Origin: Pseudomonas ekonensis
GTDB lineage: Bacteria > Pseudomonadota > Gammaproteobacteria > Pseudomonadales > Pseudomonadaceae
Assembly: GCF_019145435.1 (NCBI RefSeq)
Contig: NZ_JAHSTS010000001.1
Coordinates: forward strand, 2,804,001 to 2,868,000
DNA: 64,000 bases
Direction of reading: 5' to 3'
Of this stretch, positions 10,901 to 19,291 are shown piece after piece. Under the pieces are notes generated by a model. That model saw only the letters and a program-made list of their open reading frames with translations, ran no database searches and had not been told where the DNA came from. The stretch's first letter is position 1; each line of letters begins with the position of its first letter. A program made the translations under genes and the position numbers.

Positions 10901-13900
10901 CGCGCCGCCGGCGACCACCGCGCCGGGGGCCTGGGTCGCGCCGTTCCAGATCAGGTTGGCGGTGCGCAGGGTCGCGACGTCGCCGGCCTCGCCCAGGCCG
11001 TAGACCGCCGGGGTGGACAGCATGAAGTTCTTGAGCCGGCTCTGGCCGGTCACGGGGTCGAGCGTGTCGAGGGTGACGCTGCCGTAGAAGTTGAACGCGT
11101 CACGGGTGGTCAGGTTCAGGGTTTCCAGGGCCGGCGCGCCGAACTGCGTGTCGCCGCGCAGCAGGCGGTCGAGCACCTGCTGGTTCAGGGTCAGGCCGGT
11201 CGGCACCTTGGCCCCGGCCTGCGCGAGAGCCTCGGCGCTGCCGGCGTTCACCGCCCCCACCGCCAGCGACAGTTGGCGGGTGCCGAAGCGCACCGAATCG
11301 CCCAGTTCGAACTGCTTGTCGGTGGCGGCGGTGATGCTGCCCTGGGAATACAGCAGCGCCGGTTCGGCACAGGCCGCCGTGGCGCAGGTGCCGATGCGGA
11401 TGCTGCCGGAAGACGTGATGCCGTTGCCCGCCGCCGGCGCCAGCACATTGTTCCAGCCGTTGGACACCACCAGCAGGCTGGCGGCCCCCGGCTGGTAGAC
11501 GTAACCGCTGGCGGAATCGTATGGCACGCCGCCCCGGCTCAGGGTGTTGATGCCGGCCCCCGCTTCCACGGTGATGGCGCCGCTGCCCGCGTTGCTCCAC
11601 AGCATGACTTCCGGCGCCGACAGCATCGCGCCTTCGCGCAGGGTGACGCTGCGGGTGTTGCCCTTGAAATCGACGATGTTGCCCGCCGTGACGTAGTCCA
11701 CCGTGGGCGTCGCACCGATGGCCAGGCGACCGGCGCCGAGCCGGTTGAGGGTGTCGGCATACAGCGAGACCCCGGTGAAGCCCTCGCTGCGCGAGTGTCC
11801 GGCGCCGAGGATCTCGATGTCCGCCAGGCTGCTGCCGCGCACCACCGCCGAACCGGCCACGCCGCCCGCCGCCGCACCGGACAGCACCTGGCCGTTGAAG
11901 TCCAGGGCGATGTCGTGGCGCCCGCCGTTGGTGAGGAACAGGTTGAGCGACTTGGCGTCCGCCGGGGTCAGCGCCCGAGGCACGCCGCGCCGGGCGGCGT
12001 CGCTGCGGATGAACGCGGCGAGACCGGTTTCGTTGTACTGGGAGTAGCGGCGCAGCACGTCCGCCGAGGTCAGGATCAGCTGACTGGCCACAGTGTCGCG
12101 CAACCCGGTGTTGGCCACCGACAGCAGGCCCGACGCCGTCCACGAGCCGTTGCGCATCGCCAGCGCGCCGCCGGCCGCCGTCGTGGCCTGACCGTTGACC
12201 TCGACCCGGAACGCGCCGGGCAACAGGGCGAAGGTCGAGGGCAGCAAGGTGTACGTGCCCGCCGCCAGTCCCGGCACGCCGGCGCCGATCGTGATCTGCT
12301 GGCCGATCCGCGGATCCGACGCGCCCGCCTCCGCGAGCATCGGCGCGTAGGTGCTCTGGTTGCCCGGCACGATCGCGTACACCGGGTTGGCCGCCAGCCC
12401 CGGCAGGCTGAACGTACCGTCGGCGGCGTTGCGCACCAGCGGGTTGAACCGCGCATCGGTGGAACCGCCGCGCCCGGACACGAAACCGGCGCCGCGCAGG
12501 TCGCCGCCACCGGACAGGTCGATCAACGCCCCGTTCTGCACATCGACGTACTGCGAGCGCAGCGTCACCCCGGCCGTGTCGCCGCTGATGCCGTTGAGCA
12601 CCACCGGCTTGCCGTTGTAGCGGTAGTCGATCCCGTCGGTGGTGCCGCCGTACGGCATCACCAGCCCGGCGCCGCTGACCGACGTCACGCTGCCGGGCAA
12701 CAGGCGCACTTCGCGGGTCTGGGTCAGCAGGTCGTCGCCCAGGGTGATCATCCCCAGCGGCGCCCGCAGGACGCCGCCCTGCTCGATGTACCCGGCGAAC
12801 AGGTTCAACTGGCCGAACACCGAGTAAGGCAAGGCCTGCGGCGCGGCGCCCGCTGCGCCGATGCTCAGCGTGCGGCCGGGGCCTGCGTCGGCGCCGGCGC
12901 GCGTGAAGCCGACGCGCACATCGGCGGTCACGCCGCTGGCCGGGTAGATCTGCGCCGCACGGAGATCGAGGTCGCCCGGCGTCCACAGCTGGGTCTTGGC
13001 CTTGCTGTCGGTCGGCGCGAGGAAACGCAGGTCGCCGCGGCTCTCCAGCGAGACCCGGTCGAAGCCCCGGCGCCCGGAGGACACCGCCGGGGCACCGTGC
13101 TGCAGGATCGAGCCGCTGGCGCCGAACGACAGGCTGTTGGCCACGTCCAGCAGCTCCGCGCTGGCCCGCAGCTGCGCCGCCGACAGCGACACCGGCAATT
13201 GCGAGGACGCGGTGTTCTGGATCAGCGGCCGGATGACGCCGACGTTGGTGAAGTACTGGCCGATGCCGGACAGGCGCAGGTACGGTGCCGCCAGGCTGAC
13301 TTGCGCGGTGTCCTTGCCCTGCTCGCTCAGCGACAGCACACCGGCATACAGGCTCAGGCGCTGGCCCATGCGCAGGTCGACATCGCCGTCGAACGACAGA
13401 AAGCCGTTGCTCATCAGGCTCAGGCTGTCGAAGCCGCCCGCCATCAAACGGTCGGCGCTCAACCGCGCCTGGCCGTAGCTCAACGGCGCCGAAGCGTCCG
13501 CCGACGGTGCGGTCTGGCCGATGACCATTTCCCGGGGCTTGCGCACTTCGTTGCCGGCGCTGTCCTGGTACAGCGGCGAGTCCAGCACCACCTCCAGCTG
13601 CCCGCCCGCCGCCCCGACGCCGCCGGCCGCCGCGTGCAGGCGGCCTTCCAGGGACAGGCCATTGTAGGAACTGAACGCGATGCGCCCGCCGTCGCTGGCG
13701 ACCCGGGTCGGCCCCTGCCCGGCGATGTCCAGCGTCGCTTCGGTGCCGGACGCCTCAAGCCTGGCGCCCTCGCGCACGATCACAAAGGCGTCGGCGGACG
13801 TGGCCGTGGCCTTCTTCGCGTCGATCTCGCCGCCGACGATGATGCTGCCGCCGCGCCCGACCTGCCCGTACACCCGGCCGAGGGCGTCCACCGCCGTATT

Positions 13901-16900
13901 CGCCCGGCCCGCCACGTCGAGCACGGCGTGTTCGCCGATGAGGATCGAACGCTGGTGCGCTTTCGGGTCGGCGGTCTGGTCGGAAGTCGCAGGGTCAATG
14001 GCCGCGAATTGCTGCTGGCGGATATCGATGGTGCCGCCCCAGGCGTTGAGCTCGCCGTCGATTGTGATCTGCCCCGGCCCGCGCAGGCTGATGCGCTGGC
14101 CCGGATCGACGCTGATCCGCGAACCCTGCCCCAGCAGCAACGGGCTGTTGGCCGGGTCGATCAAGTTGCGCAGGCTCGCCCCGGCCTGCAGCGACAGGCT
14201 GGCCCCGGCGCGCTGGGTCAGGCGGCCCTGGGTCGGGCTTTCCTGGAGCAGGGTCGGCGTCCACACCTGCATCGCCGTGTCCGGGTCCGGGTCCACACCG
14301 CTGGGGCGGTCGGCCGCCGCATCGGCGAACCGGTAGACCGGCATCGTCACGTCGAGGGCGGTGCCGTCGGCCACGGTCAGCCCGTTCAGGCCGATCAGGC
14401 TGTAGGCGGAGAAGCCTTTGCCGAACAGCGCCGGGGTCAGGTGCAGGGTGTCGTCCGCCAGCGTGCCGGAACCCTGGCCGACGCTGATTTTGCCGGCCTG
14501 CACCGTCAGGCTGCCGCCGCCGGTGACGCCGTAGCCGCGCACGTCGCCGTCGAAAACCAGCCGGGAATCGCCGGGGGCGGAAATGGCGCTGGACTCCAGC
14601 GTCACATCACCGCCCTTGCCGCCCCGGGTCTTGCCGTTGGCCAGCACCGCGCCGCCGGACGACACGTCCAGCAGGCTGCCGGCGGCGACCCGGATGTCGC
14701 CGCTGCTGCGGATCGACACCGAACCGCCGTTGAGGTACGCCAGGCTGGCGGAATCGTCGGGGTCGCTGCGCAGGTTGGTCCACAGGCCACGGGTGTCCAG
14801 GCGCACGTTTTGGGCGATGTCCACCACGGTCGGCTGGCCGTCCGGGGCGCTGATCCGGGTGTCCGCACGCTTGTCGGTGTTGAGCTGGTTGAGCACGTTG
14901 CCCAGGTGCAGGCTGCCGCCCCGGGCGGTGAGGTCGGCACCGACGTGCACCTGCGGCCCGTAGAGGGTGATGTCGCCCCCGGCGTCGACGCTCAGCGCGC
15001 CGTCGACGTCGATCCGCTCCTTGGCCGCGACCTTCAGCGCACCCAGCCGCCAGCCGTTGAGGGTGTCGGCGTCCAGCGTCAGCGAGCCGCTGCGTGCGGC
15101 GGGCACGGCACCGGCCAGATCCGCCGGGGCGTCGGCGCCGCCGACGTTGTCGATCAGCACCCGGTCCATCAACGGATTGAGGCCGTACAGCAGGCCGCCG
15201 GCCGCCGCCACGTAGGCCGGGTCGTAGCTGCCGACGATCAGTTGCGCGCGCCGGGCCAGTGCGGTCTGGCTCTGCTCGTAGCCGTCCAGCGCCGCGCGCG
15301 GGGCCTGGGTCTGGCGCTCGCCCTGGAAGGTTTCGCCCAGCAGTTGGCCGCCCAGCACCGCGCTGCGGGTGCCGATCACCAGTTGTCCGGCGTCGCGGCC
15401 GACGGTGTAGCCCGACTCGAAACGCTTGCCCGGCGCGATCAGCGGGTTGTAGTACACGCGGGTCTGGCCCCAGCGTTCGCTGCGGTCTTCGTAGCCCTTG
15501 TACAGCCCGGTGTAGAGCAGGTCGCCCGGCGCCCGCGAGACCTCGTACAGGCGCCCGTCCGCGCCGCGCAGCCAGCTCTGGCGGATCTCGCCGCTCTGCA
15601 CGTCGAGGGTGCCGCCGGACAGGTTGATCAGCGAGCCGCGCTCGGTGACCACGTCGTTGCCGGCGAAGCTCACGGTGCCGCCCTGGGCCATCCATTCGCC
15701 GATGCCGTGGCCGCGGGTGCCGAGGTAGCCGCCGACCTCCAGCAGGCCGCCGGCGGTGTACCAGCGGTCGGTGGCGTAGCCGTTGGTGCCGGCGGGCACG
15801 TACACCAGCTCACGCACATCGACCCAGACGTCGTTGCTGTTGAGCGCGCCTTTTTCGCGGTTGACCGAGGCATCGCGCTGCTCGTTGCCCTGGACGTTGA
15901 TCTTGATGCTGTTGGATTCCATCGCCACTTTCACGCCGACGGCCCCGGACACGTCGATCAGGGCGCCGTCGCGCACCACGCTGCGGCGCTGGGCCGTCAC
16001 CGCGACCTGGCCGCCGGTGGCGAGGGTGACCGAACCGTTCTGGAACTCGACGCTGCCGCCGCTCTGGATGTCGATGCGCGACTGGTCGCTGCGGATCCGG
16101 TTGTTGGCGTTGACCCCGGTCAGCGCGGCCTGGTGCTGGCTGTCCAGGGCGGTGAGGTCGCTGCCGTCGAGCAGGATCGCCGTGGCGCTGCCCGAACCGA
16201 GGGTGACGCTGCCGGTGGTGTCGGCCGCCGGGTTGAGCAAATGGATCGTGCCCCGGGTGGCCACCGAGGTGCTGGCCACCGCGACGCCGTTCTGCACGAC
16301 GTCGTGGCCGGTCAGGGTGATGTCGCCGGTGGCGGCCTGGATCAGGCCGTTGTTGCTGACCTTGCCCGCGCTGGCGCCGGCCTTGAAGCCCGGCGTGACT
16401 TCGTTGCCGAACGTGGTGGAGAAAACGTTGCCTTCGGTGCCCGCACCCTTGCGGATGTAGAAGCGGTCGCCGGCGCCGAGCACGGTCTGGCCCTTGGCGG
16501 TGGCGATGCGGCCGTCGTTCTGCACCTCGTTGCCGAGCAGCAGCACATAGCCGCCGGCGGCGGTGGACGTGGCCGGCGCGTGGGTCTCGAGGGAGGCGCC
16601 CCGCTCCACCAGCACCTTGCCGGCGGCGTCGGTGAAGGTCGCCTGGCTGGCGCTGCTGTCGACGTACAGGCCACGGTCGCGGAACTGGCTGTCGCTGATC
16701 GTCGCGGCGGCGGCCACCAGGTTGCGCACGTTGACCTGGCTTGAGCCGCTGAACACCACACCGTTGCGGTTGATCAGCATCACCGTGCCGTCGCCCTTGA
16801 TCGCGCCCTGGATCTGGCTCGGCCGCGCCGCCGGGTCGTTGATGCGGTTGAGCACCGCCCAGTCCGCCTGCTGGGCAAACTCAACGGTGGTGTTACGACC

Positions 16901-17437
16901 GACGTTGAAGGTTTCCCAGTTGAGGATCGCCTTGTCGGCGGTCTGCTCGATCTTCACCGTGGTCTTGCCGTCGGCCTGGGACTGCTGCGGGCCTTTGGCG
17001 TTCTGCCAACCCTGGGCCAGGCTGTTGTCGACCTTCAGCCCGCCTTCGCCGAGCCCGTCCGGCACCCACTGCACCGAGCCCAGCGCCGCGGCGCGGCCGG
17101 CGGCCTGGACGGCCTGCTGCGCGGCGATGGCGGCGACGGTGTTGTTGAGCGTCTGCAGCGAGCGCTGCAACTGCTGGTTGGCCCGCTGCTGCTGGGCCAG
17201 CGGCGGGGTCATGCCCGGCAACCCGCCGACGCTGCCCCGTGCGGCGGCATTCTGCTGCGCGGCGCCCTTGGCCGCGAACCAACCGGAGCTGAACGCGGTC
17301 GCCGCCTCGGCGCTGCCCGCCACCAGGCACAGCGCGACCGCGTGCGCCAACGGCTTGAGCAGCCACAGGGTCGGCTGCGCGGCGGCGTGCGGGAGGGACG
17401 GAGCAACGTTACGGCGACGGGACGGGCGAGCGGGCAT
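4931..17437 (-). CDS. pdtA: Giant filamentous-haemagglutinin-family exoprotein, PdtA-like (TpsA)
   Basis: About 4168 residues, essentially the size of P. aeruginosa PdtA. The N-terminus carries basic residues and a hydrophobic segment ending GSAEA (signal peptide), then a haemagglutination-activity/TPS domain with INRNGVVFSGSSQVNVRNLV. The rest is a long series of short Gly/Leu/Asp-rich beta-helix repeats (LTLAAGALLDVAG-like) and ends in an Ala/Gln-rich tail. A DUF3739-type C-terminal part is likely. It is probably a surface or secreted protein. Downstream of the DING/LapA-like gene and hxc genes, its position equals pdtA, which in P. aeruginosa is induced by phosphate starvation. I chose the ATG at 17437 because AAGGA lies 10 bases upstream; the in-frame ATG at 17467 has no ribosome site. 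No TpsB partner is visible. Symbol by synteny and size. Confidence 0.85.
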   Translation of the reverse strand: MPARPSRRRNVAPSLPHAAAQPTLWLLKPLAHAVALCLVAGSAEAATAFSSGWFAAKGAAQQNAAARGSVGGLPGMTPPLAQQQRANQQLQRSLQTLNNTVAAIAAQQAVQAAGRAAALGSVQWVPDGLGEGGLKVDNSLAQGWQNAKGPQQSQADGKTTVKIEQTADKAILNWETFNVGRNTTVEFAQQADWAVLNRINDPAARPSQIQGAIKGDGTVMLINRNGVVFSGSSQVNVRNLVAAAATISDSQFRDRGLYVDSSASQATFTDAAGKVLVERGASLETHAPATSTAAGGYVLLLGNEVQNDGRIATAKGQTVLGAGDRFYIRKGAGTEGNVFSTTFGNEVTPGFKAGASAGKVSNNGLIQAATGDITLTGHDVVQNGVAVASTSVATRGTIHLLNPAADTTGSVTLGSGSATAILLDGSDLTALDSQHQAALTGVNANNRIRSDQSRIDIQSGGSVEFQNGSVTLATGGQVAVTAQRRSVVRDGALIDVSGAVGVKVAMESNSIKINVQGNEQRDASVNREKGALNSNDVWVDVRELVYVPAGTNGYATDRWYTAGGLLEVGGYLGTRGHGIGEWMAQGGTVSFAGNDVVTERGSLINLSGGTLDVQSGEIRQSWLRGADGRLYEVSRAPGDLLYTGLYKGYEDRSERWGQTRVYYNPLIAPGKRFESGYTVGRDAGQLVIGTRSAVLGGQLLGETFQGERQTQAPRAALDGYEQSQTALARRAQLIVGSYDPAYVAAAGGLLYGLNPLMDRVLIDNVGGADAPADLAGAVPAARSGSLTLDADTLNGWRLGALKVAAKERIDVDGALSVDAGGDITLYGPQVHVGADLTARGGSLHLGNVLNQLNTDKRADTRISAPDGQPTVVDIAQNVRLDTRGLWTNLRSDPDDSASLAYLNGGSVSIRSSGDIRVAAGSLLDVSSGGAVLANGKTRGGKGGDVTLESSAISAPGDSRLVFDGDVRGYGVTGGGSLTVQAGKISVGQGSGTLADDTLHLTPALFGKGFSAYSLIGLNGLTVADGTALDVTMPVYRFADAAADRPSGVDPDPDTAMQVWTPTLLQESPTQGRLTQRAGASLSLQAGASLRNLIDPANSPLLLGQGSRISVDPGQRISLRGPGQITIDGELNAWGGTIDIRQQQFAAIDPATSDQTADPKAHQRSILIGEHAVLDVAGRANTAVDALGRVYGQVGRGGSIIVGGEIDAKKATATSADAFVIVREGARLEASGTEATLDIAGQGPTRVASDGGRIAFSSYNGLSLEGRLHAAAGGVGAAGGQLEVVLDSPLYQDSAGNEVRKPREMVIGQTAPSADASAPLSYGQARLSADRLMAGGFDSLSLMSNGFLSFDGDVDLRMGQRLSLYAGVLSLSEQGKDTAQVSLAAPYLRLSGIGQYFTNVGVIRPLIQNTASSQLPVSLSAAQLRASAELLDVANSLSFGASGSILQHGAPAVSSGRRGFDRVSLESRGDLRFLAPTDSKAKTQLWTPGDLDLRAAQIYPASGVTADVRVGFTRAGADAGPGRTLSIGAAGAAPQALPYSVFGQLNLFAGYIEQGGVLRAPLGMITLGDDLLTQTREVRLLPGSVTSVSGAGLVMPYGGTTDGIDYRYNGKPVVLNGISGDTAGVTLRSQYVDVQNGALIDLSGGGDLRGAGFVSGRGGSTDARFNPLVRNAADGTFSLPGLAANPVYAIVPGNQSTYAPMLAEAGASDPRIGQQITIGAGVPGLAAGTYTLLPSTFALLPGAFRVEVNGQATTAAGGALAMRNGSWTASGLLSVANTGLRDTVASQLILTSADVLRRYSQYNETGLAAFIRSDAARRGVPRALTPADAKSLNLFLTNGGRHDIALDFNGQVLSGAAAGGVAGSAVVRGSSLADIEILGAGHSRSEGFTGVSLYADTLNRLGAGRLAIGATPTVDYVTAGNIVDFKGNTRSVTLREGAMLSAPEVMLWSNAGSGAITVEAGAGINTLSRGGVPYDSASGYVYQPGAASLLVVSNGWNNVLAPAAGNGITSSGSIRIGTCATAACAEPALLYSQGSITAATDKQFELGDSVRFGTRQLSLAVGAVNAGSAEALAQAGAKVPTGLTLNQQVLDRLLRGDTQFGAPALETLNLTTRDAFNFYGSVTLDTLDPVTGQSRLKNFMLSTPAVYGLGEAGDVATLRTANLIWNGATQAPGAVVAGGAGTGRGTLDIQAQRIEFGYGAYAQPNGLAQNDRLALGFANVNLSASERITANHKGSLSVYQAQGAYDPVKGYAYSGGNLNLSTPLLTGEAASVNRLRAGERLTLSGGGGLARADALGAELTLDARDVVLDSRIALASGKLTVKAEQDLTLAAGALLDVAGRTLPFNDVNKYSWGGDVVLHSANGSIRQASGSRIDLSAQNNQAGTLSAVALGADAGMVDLLGQILGAASGRYDAGGTWVPYKAAGVDIRAQRLGGDLNEQFAALNGRLNAGQVFGSRSFQLKQGSLVIGDGLKAGEVSVSVDNGSLTVAGLIDASGERVGSIRLAGKQGLTLAGNGMLDAHGRVLRVDSYGQIIDAPNRATVELNAGDGLLTLAPGARIDLRHGTDAVAGTLPGQHDGRLRGTLELYAPRLGANDIAIDAGGALDIQGARSIGLNAVRRYTDAADGTDPTASGRPYQVIDQAYLNRIHGDSSAFIDAALANGDLLQRKLAGLRSRAYSDALHLRPGVEIASKTADGDLVVQGDIDLSGYRYASLNPHTQKTSVYGSGEAGSLAIRAGGNLDVYGSLNDGFAPPPETVDDAGWKLLPGIQPFGGDLIVPGTGVTLAEGTLFPAGATLNYDVPLQAATLAAGTLLPTQGTLAAPYTFAAGTVLAGPVHDGSGNLLYAAGTLLGDSVTVPAGTRLGAGIRLNGNTALLGLTWPKGVPLPGSVEGDAQTVKGVRLSGSLALLRGSLIPSMTDVALADGTTFIELRPLSGTTQGRNWAVASLLPSGSASWSMRVVAGADLDAADTRAVKPVASDGHLRLADTHYGMKITEKPPTLVWGDGNLGGFTPGDPVPDDLKDWCDWAPNSCVPAPRWRWAPGNWMGMPDNAPMTDDEVLAWCGSFPELCVENKPGVTVKTRTQMFSVLRTGTGDLDVSAAGDLSMASPFGVYTAGTQSADVDPRFNQPRGRLSDNGSVLGSADADNEKWVDGGRDSLYQAWYPQLGGNLTINAGGSVSGDVLGRRGYSQNMDTREQVPSVAVGNWLWRQGTGNADVPTAWWINFGSYATQPLPDQSVDTGAYLVGFTGFGTLGGGNISLRAGADGGQLKAMGGSGNTNLYPRGQGLVVAVGSTGRVGSDGRLQLTGGGDMDIRIGGALNPSLAARAGQSGTAAPQHDLQGALINLRGAAQLSGGAVGGINLQYGSAPFQQDPRETRPFDLFTSTLGSASGGLVLIPGDAGMRINTRGDLVLGGAADPGRVRLQNSTPFTTADGTVHAGGGLSGFSLWTDHTAIDLFSAGGNLTPSTQMAEIVASSSLPVEGSNSSPTDGRFVYPSVLRAVAGQGSIYAGPSAAYGSVGGVYPLKGYSLLLAPSNAGQLELLAGDSIYAGGYAINRSGASLSSVATPFAPAFNGFGDNVSATPVMTNRGSDGVAANKNVRYPLFAFGADTYSATGAAQAPARFYALTGDLVGVRSGETLSFDLSRRTWYEAAGPVWMLAGRDIVASGTNLGQPTAVPSDGLGRGTESITSTGNLFIHGDARDVSRVSAGRDILYSGFDIAGPGTLEVNAGRNILMEDRAAITSLGPVAAGDNRPGASVVLQAGAGAQGPDYARFVARYLDRQNLADPNVSLSAQPGKVAKTYLGELNSWLSLRYGFSGGEAQAQAFYAALPAAEQSIFARQVYFAELRAGGREYNDADGPRKGSYLRGRNAIAALFPSTDVAGNPIRYDGDITLFGGAGVKTLFGGGIQMLTPGGGQVFGIEGAAPPSTAGIVTQGQGDIQLYAKGSILLGQSRIMTTFGGSIVGWSAEGDINAGRGSKTTVVYTPPKRVYDTWGNVSLSPSVPSTGAGIATLNPIAEVAPGDIDLIAPLGTIDAGEAGIRVSGNVNIAALTVVNAANIAVQGKASGVPVVASVNTGAITSASSAASSATQAAEDVARQQQAAARQNQASVFTVQVLGFGSEQLAPSREGASRAPAPGYNPDSPVQVLGAGVLDDRARQQLTEEEQRQLTL

Positions 17438-17546
17438 CACTGCGAAATCCTTTTTTGTCTGGCGCATTTGTCTGGCACAAGAGACCGCAGGTCACACGCC
17501 CCTGCCGTTACCACCTAGGCGGTTGGCGCAGGCCGCGACCGAACGG

Positions 17547-17564
17547 ATGTCACACAAACTTCAT
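17547..17564 (+). promoter_or_regulatory. Candidate Pho box upstream of the pdtA-like gene
   Basis: The 18-mer ATGTCACACAAACTTCAT matches 12 of 18 positions of the enterobacterial Pho-box consensus (two CTGTCAT half-sites 11 bases apart). It is about 110 bases before the chosen start. It shares 13 of 18 positions with the site upstream of vreA. It reads on the plus strand, opposite to the gene, which weakens the case. A second GTCACAC lies at 17491-17497. Confidence 0.35.
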
Positions 17565-17584
17565 GAACGAGGAGTAGGCCGGCC

Positions 17585-17617
17585 AAAAAAAACGGCGGCA
17601 GCCCGAAGGCTGCCGCC
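17585..17617 (-). terminator. Rho-independent terminator of the DING/LapA-like gene
   Basis: A perfect 10-bp stem (ggcggcagcc/ggctgccgcc, 17594-17603 and 17608-17617) with a CGAA loop is followed on the minus strand by a run of eight T. It ends the DING-like transcript, so the exoprotein gene downstream needs its own promoter between 17438 and 17585. Confidence 0.9.
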
Positions 17618-17640
17618 ATTTCTTGCGGCGGGTGCTGCGC

Positions 17641-18744
17641 TTACAGAGGACGGCCTACGCCGTTGCAGACGCTGGCGTTGTTGATGTCCAGGTTGTTGCC
17701 GGAGGTGTTGGTGATGAAGTTGGCGGTCACAGCGGCTTTCCAGTTGGTCGGAACCGGCGTGAAGCTGTGGGCCACGGTGGCGGCGTTGTTGCCTGGGTTG
17801 CTGTAGTGGGTGGTCAGGAAGCTGCGCACATCGTTGGCCACGGAAGCGTCCTTGTAGCACTGGCCGAAGATGAAGTTGGTGTAGGCCACGATCGGGTAGC
17901 CGCTCGATGGGTTAGGCACGACCGGCACCCACTGGGCAGGGTTCGAAGGCGTGGTCGGCAGTGCGGCCGAGCCCAGGGCCAGCGAGACGTTGGCGGTGGT
18001 CGGCTGCACGCCGTTGACACGGGCGACGACGGCGTTGCTGGCGGCGTTCACGCCGTCCGGGCCGACGTAGCCGATGGAGCCGTCCACAGCGTTGACGGCG
18101 GTGGCGACGTCAGCGGTGTTGGCCACGCCCACCCAGTTCGAAGGCAGGGTCGAACCGGCTGGCAGACGGGCGCTGGTGAAGGTCGAGTTGACCGCGAACT
18201 TGGTCGGGCAGATCGAGTTCAGGTGACGGCTGAGGATCTCGGTGGTGCCGCTGGAGACGTTGCGGTAAACGACGCGGATCGGGGTGGTGTCGGCGGTGCC
18301 CAGCAGGGTGCCCCAGGTGGTGGCGGTGCCGGACAGCGCGTCGCACAGTTGGGCGCTGGTCAGGTTGAGGGCGGTCTGGCCGGCCTTCTTGTACGGGATG
18401 GCAACCGAAGTGGCCACGGAAGGCAGTTGGATCAGCGGGCCGTACGAAGCACCGAAGTTGGTGTTGTAGGTGCTGATTTCAGTGGCGCTGAGGATCGAGT
18501 CGCTGCCGGCGAAGTGCACGGTGCCGGTGGTGCCGAACTGCGAAGCGGTGTTGGTCAGGAAAGCGCTTTTGCCCACGCCGCTGCCGGTCACGGCGTAGCT
18601 GAAGTTGGCAGGCAGGATGCTGTTGGCAGAGCCTTTGTACAGAGCGGCAGGCAGTGAGGCGCCACCACCGGTTACGGCCATGGCCTGGGCGGAAGCCAGG
18701 GCGGCGACAGTCAGTGAGGCGGCGATCAGAGTGCGCTTGAACAT
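17641..18744 (-). CDS. DING/PstS-like phosphate-binding protein, LapA family
   Basis: 367 residues with a Sec signal peptide (MFKRTLIAASL to AQAMA). The mature protein begins VTGGGASLP, a variant of the DINGGGATLP start of DING proteins. It keeps family landmarks: VHFAGSDS, PSVATSVAIPYKKAG, ELCDALSG-like LCDALSG, VVYRNVSSGTTE and PSNWKAAV near the C-terminus with Cys pairs. DING proteins bind phosphate with a PstS-like fold; P. aeruginosa LapA of this family is reported as a low-molecular-weight alkaline phosphatase secreted by the Hxc system. Lying directly after hxcS equivalents, it is the probable Hxc substrate. Start: the ATG at 18744 has AAGGAG 7 bases upstream; a TTG at 18762 would put that site inside the gene. 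Whether it is enzyme or binding protein cannot be told from sequence. Confidence 0.88.
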   Translation of the reverse strand: MFKRTLIAASLTVAALASAQAMAVTGGGASLPAALYKGSANSILPANFSYAVTGSGVGKSAFLTNTASQFGTTGTVHFAGSDSILSATEISTYNTNFGASYGPLIQLPSVATSVAIPYKKAGQTALNLTSAQLCDALSGTATTWGTLLGTADTTPIRVVYRNVSSGTTEILSRHLNSICPTKFAVNSTFTSARLPAGSTLPSNWVGVANTADVATAVNAVDGSIGYVGPDGVNAASNAVVARVNGVQPTTANVSLALGSAALPTTPSNPAQWVPVVPNPSSGYPIVAYTNFIFGQCYKDASVANDVRSFLTTHYSNPGNNAATVAHSFTPVPTNWKAAVTANFITNTSGNNLDINNASVCNGVGRPL

Positions 18745-19291
18745 GAAGAATCTCCTTTTCAACGTAGGTTGGGTACACAGGTTTTCAGGTGACTTGCATG
18801 ACGCGGGTCGGACTCACCGCTGACCGTCGCTGACGTGGCCCGTGGTTAAGTCGCAGGGAGAAATTCGCAGGTTCCGGTGACAGATAAAGGAAAAAACCTC
18901 GGGAGCCGAAGACGCCTTGCGGCGCTTTTTCCTCGGGTGTTTGCGCAGCGGCCGCGAGCGTCTGGGACGGGGTTTTGCGCAAGATCGGCCAGAGCCGTTG
19001 AACGGCCGTTGCAGATGACAGAAAGGAGAACCCGAGGATGGCCGGCACGGGACTCGGGTGACGGTTCGGCCGCTGAAAAATATTTCCAGGAACCGGCCTT
19101 CTCCCAATCCCTGTAGGAGCCAGCCTGCTGGCGATGGCGTCAGCCGGGGCGCCGCCGGACAGGATCAAGGCCGATATTCCAGGAAGGACGTCGCAAGTCT
19201 TTCGGCATGCGCAGACTTCACCGGCGCCATCGCCAGCAGGCTGGCTCCTACAGTGGCCGGTGCGGCCGGCACCCCTCCGGTTGACGGGGTT
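18745..19291. other. Intergenic region between the DING-like gene and the end of hxcS
   Basis: 547 bases without a convincing gene; open frames here are short and lack coding features. It holds the DING-gene promoter region, with TGAC cores at 18790, 18799, 18821, 18831 and 18878 (GTCA on the transcribed side, including one CTGTCAC), and an inverted REP pair. The GTCA spacings are 9 and 10 rather than the 11 of a proper Pho box, so no operator is called with confidence. Confidence 0.6.
19111..19253. repeat. Inverted pair of REP palindromes (REPIN)
   Basis: The unit CTGTAGGAGCCAGCCTGCTG GCGATGGCG at 19111-19139 recurs inverted at 19224-19253. This is a typical Pseudomonas REP doublet, with about 85 bases between the copies. 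It sits beyond the hxcS stop and may protect or end the hxc mRNA. Confidence 0.85.

Noticed and set aside
4967..16744. A 3925-codon open frame on the plus strand opposite the giant exoprotein gene
   Set aside because: It is the antisense shadow of a GC-rich gene: His/Arg/Gly/Ala-rich with no domain, while the minus strand has clear signal peptide, TPS motifs and beta-helix repeats.
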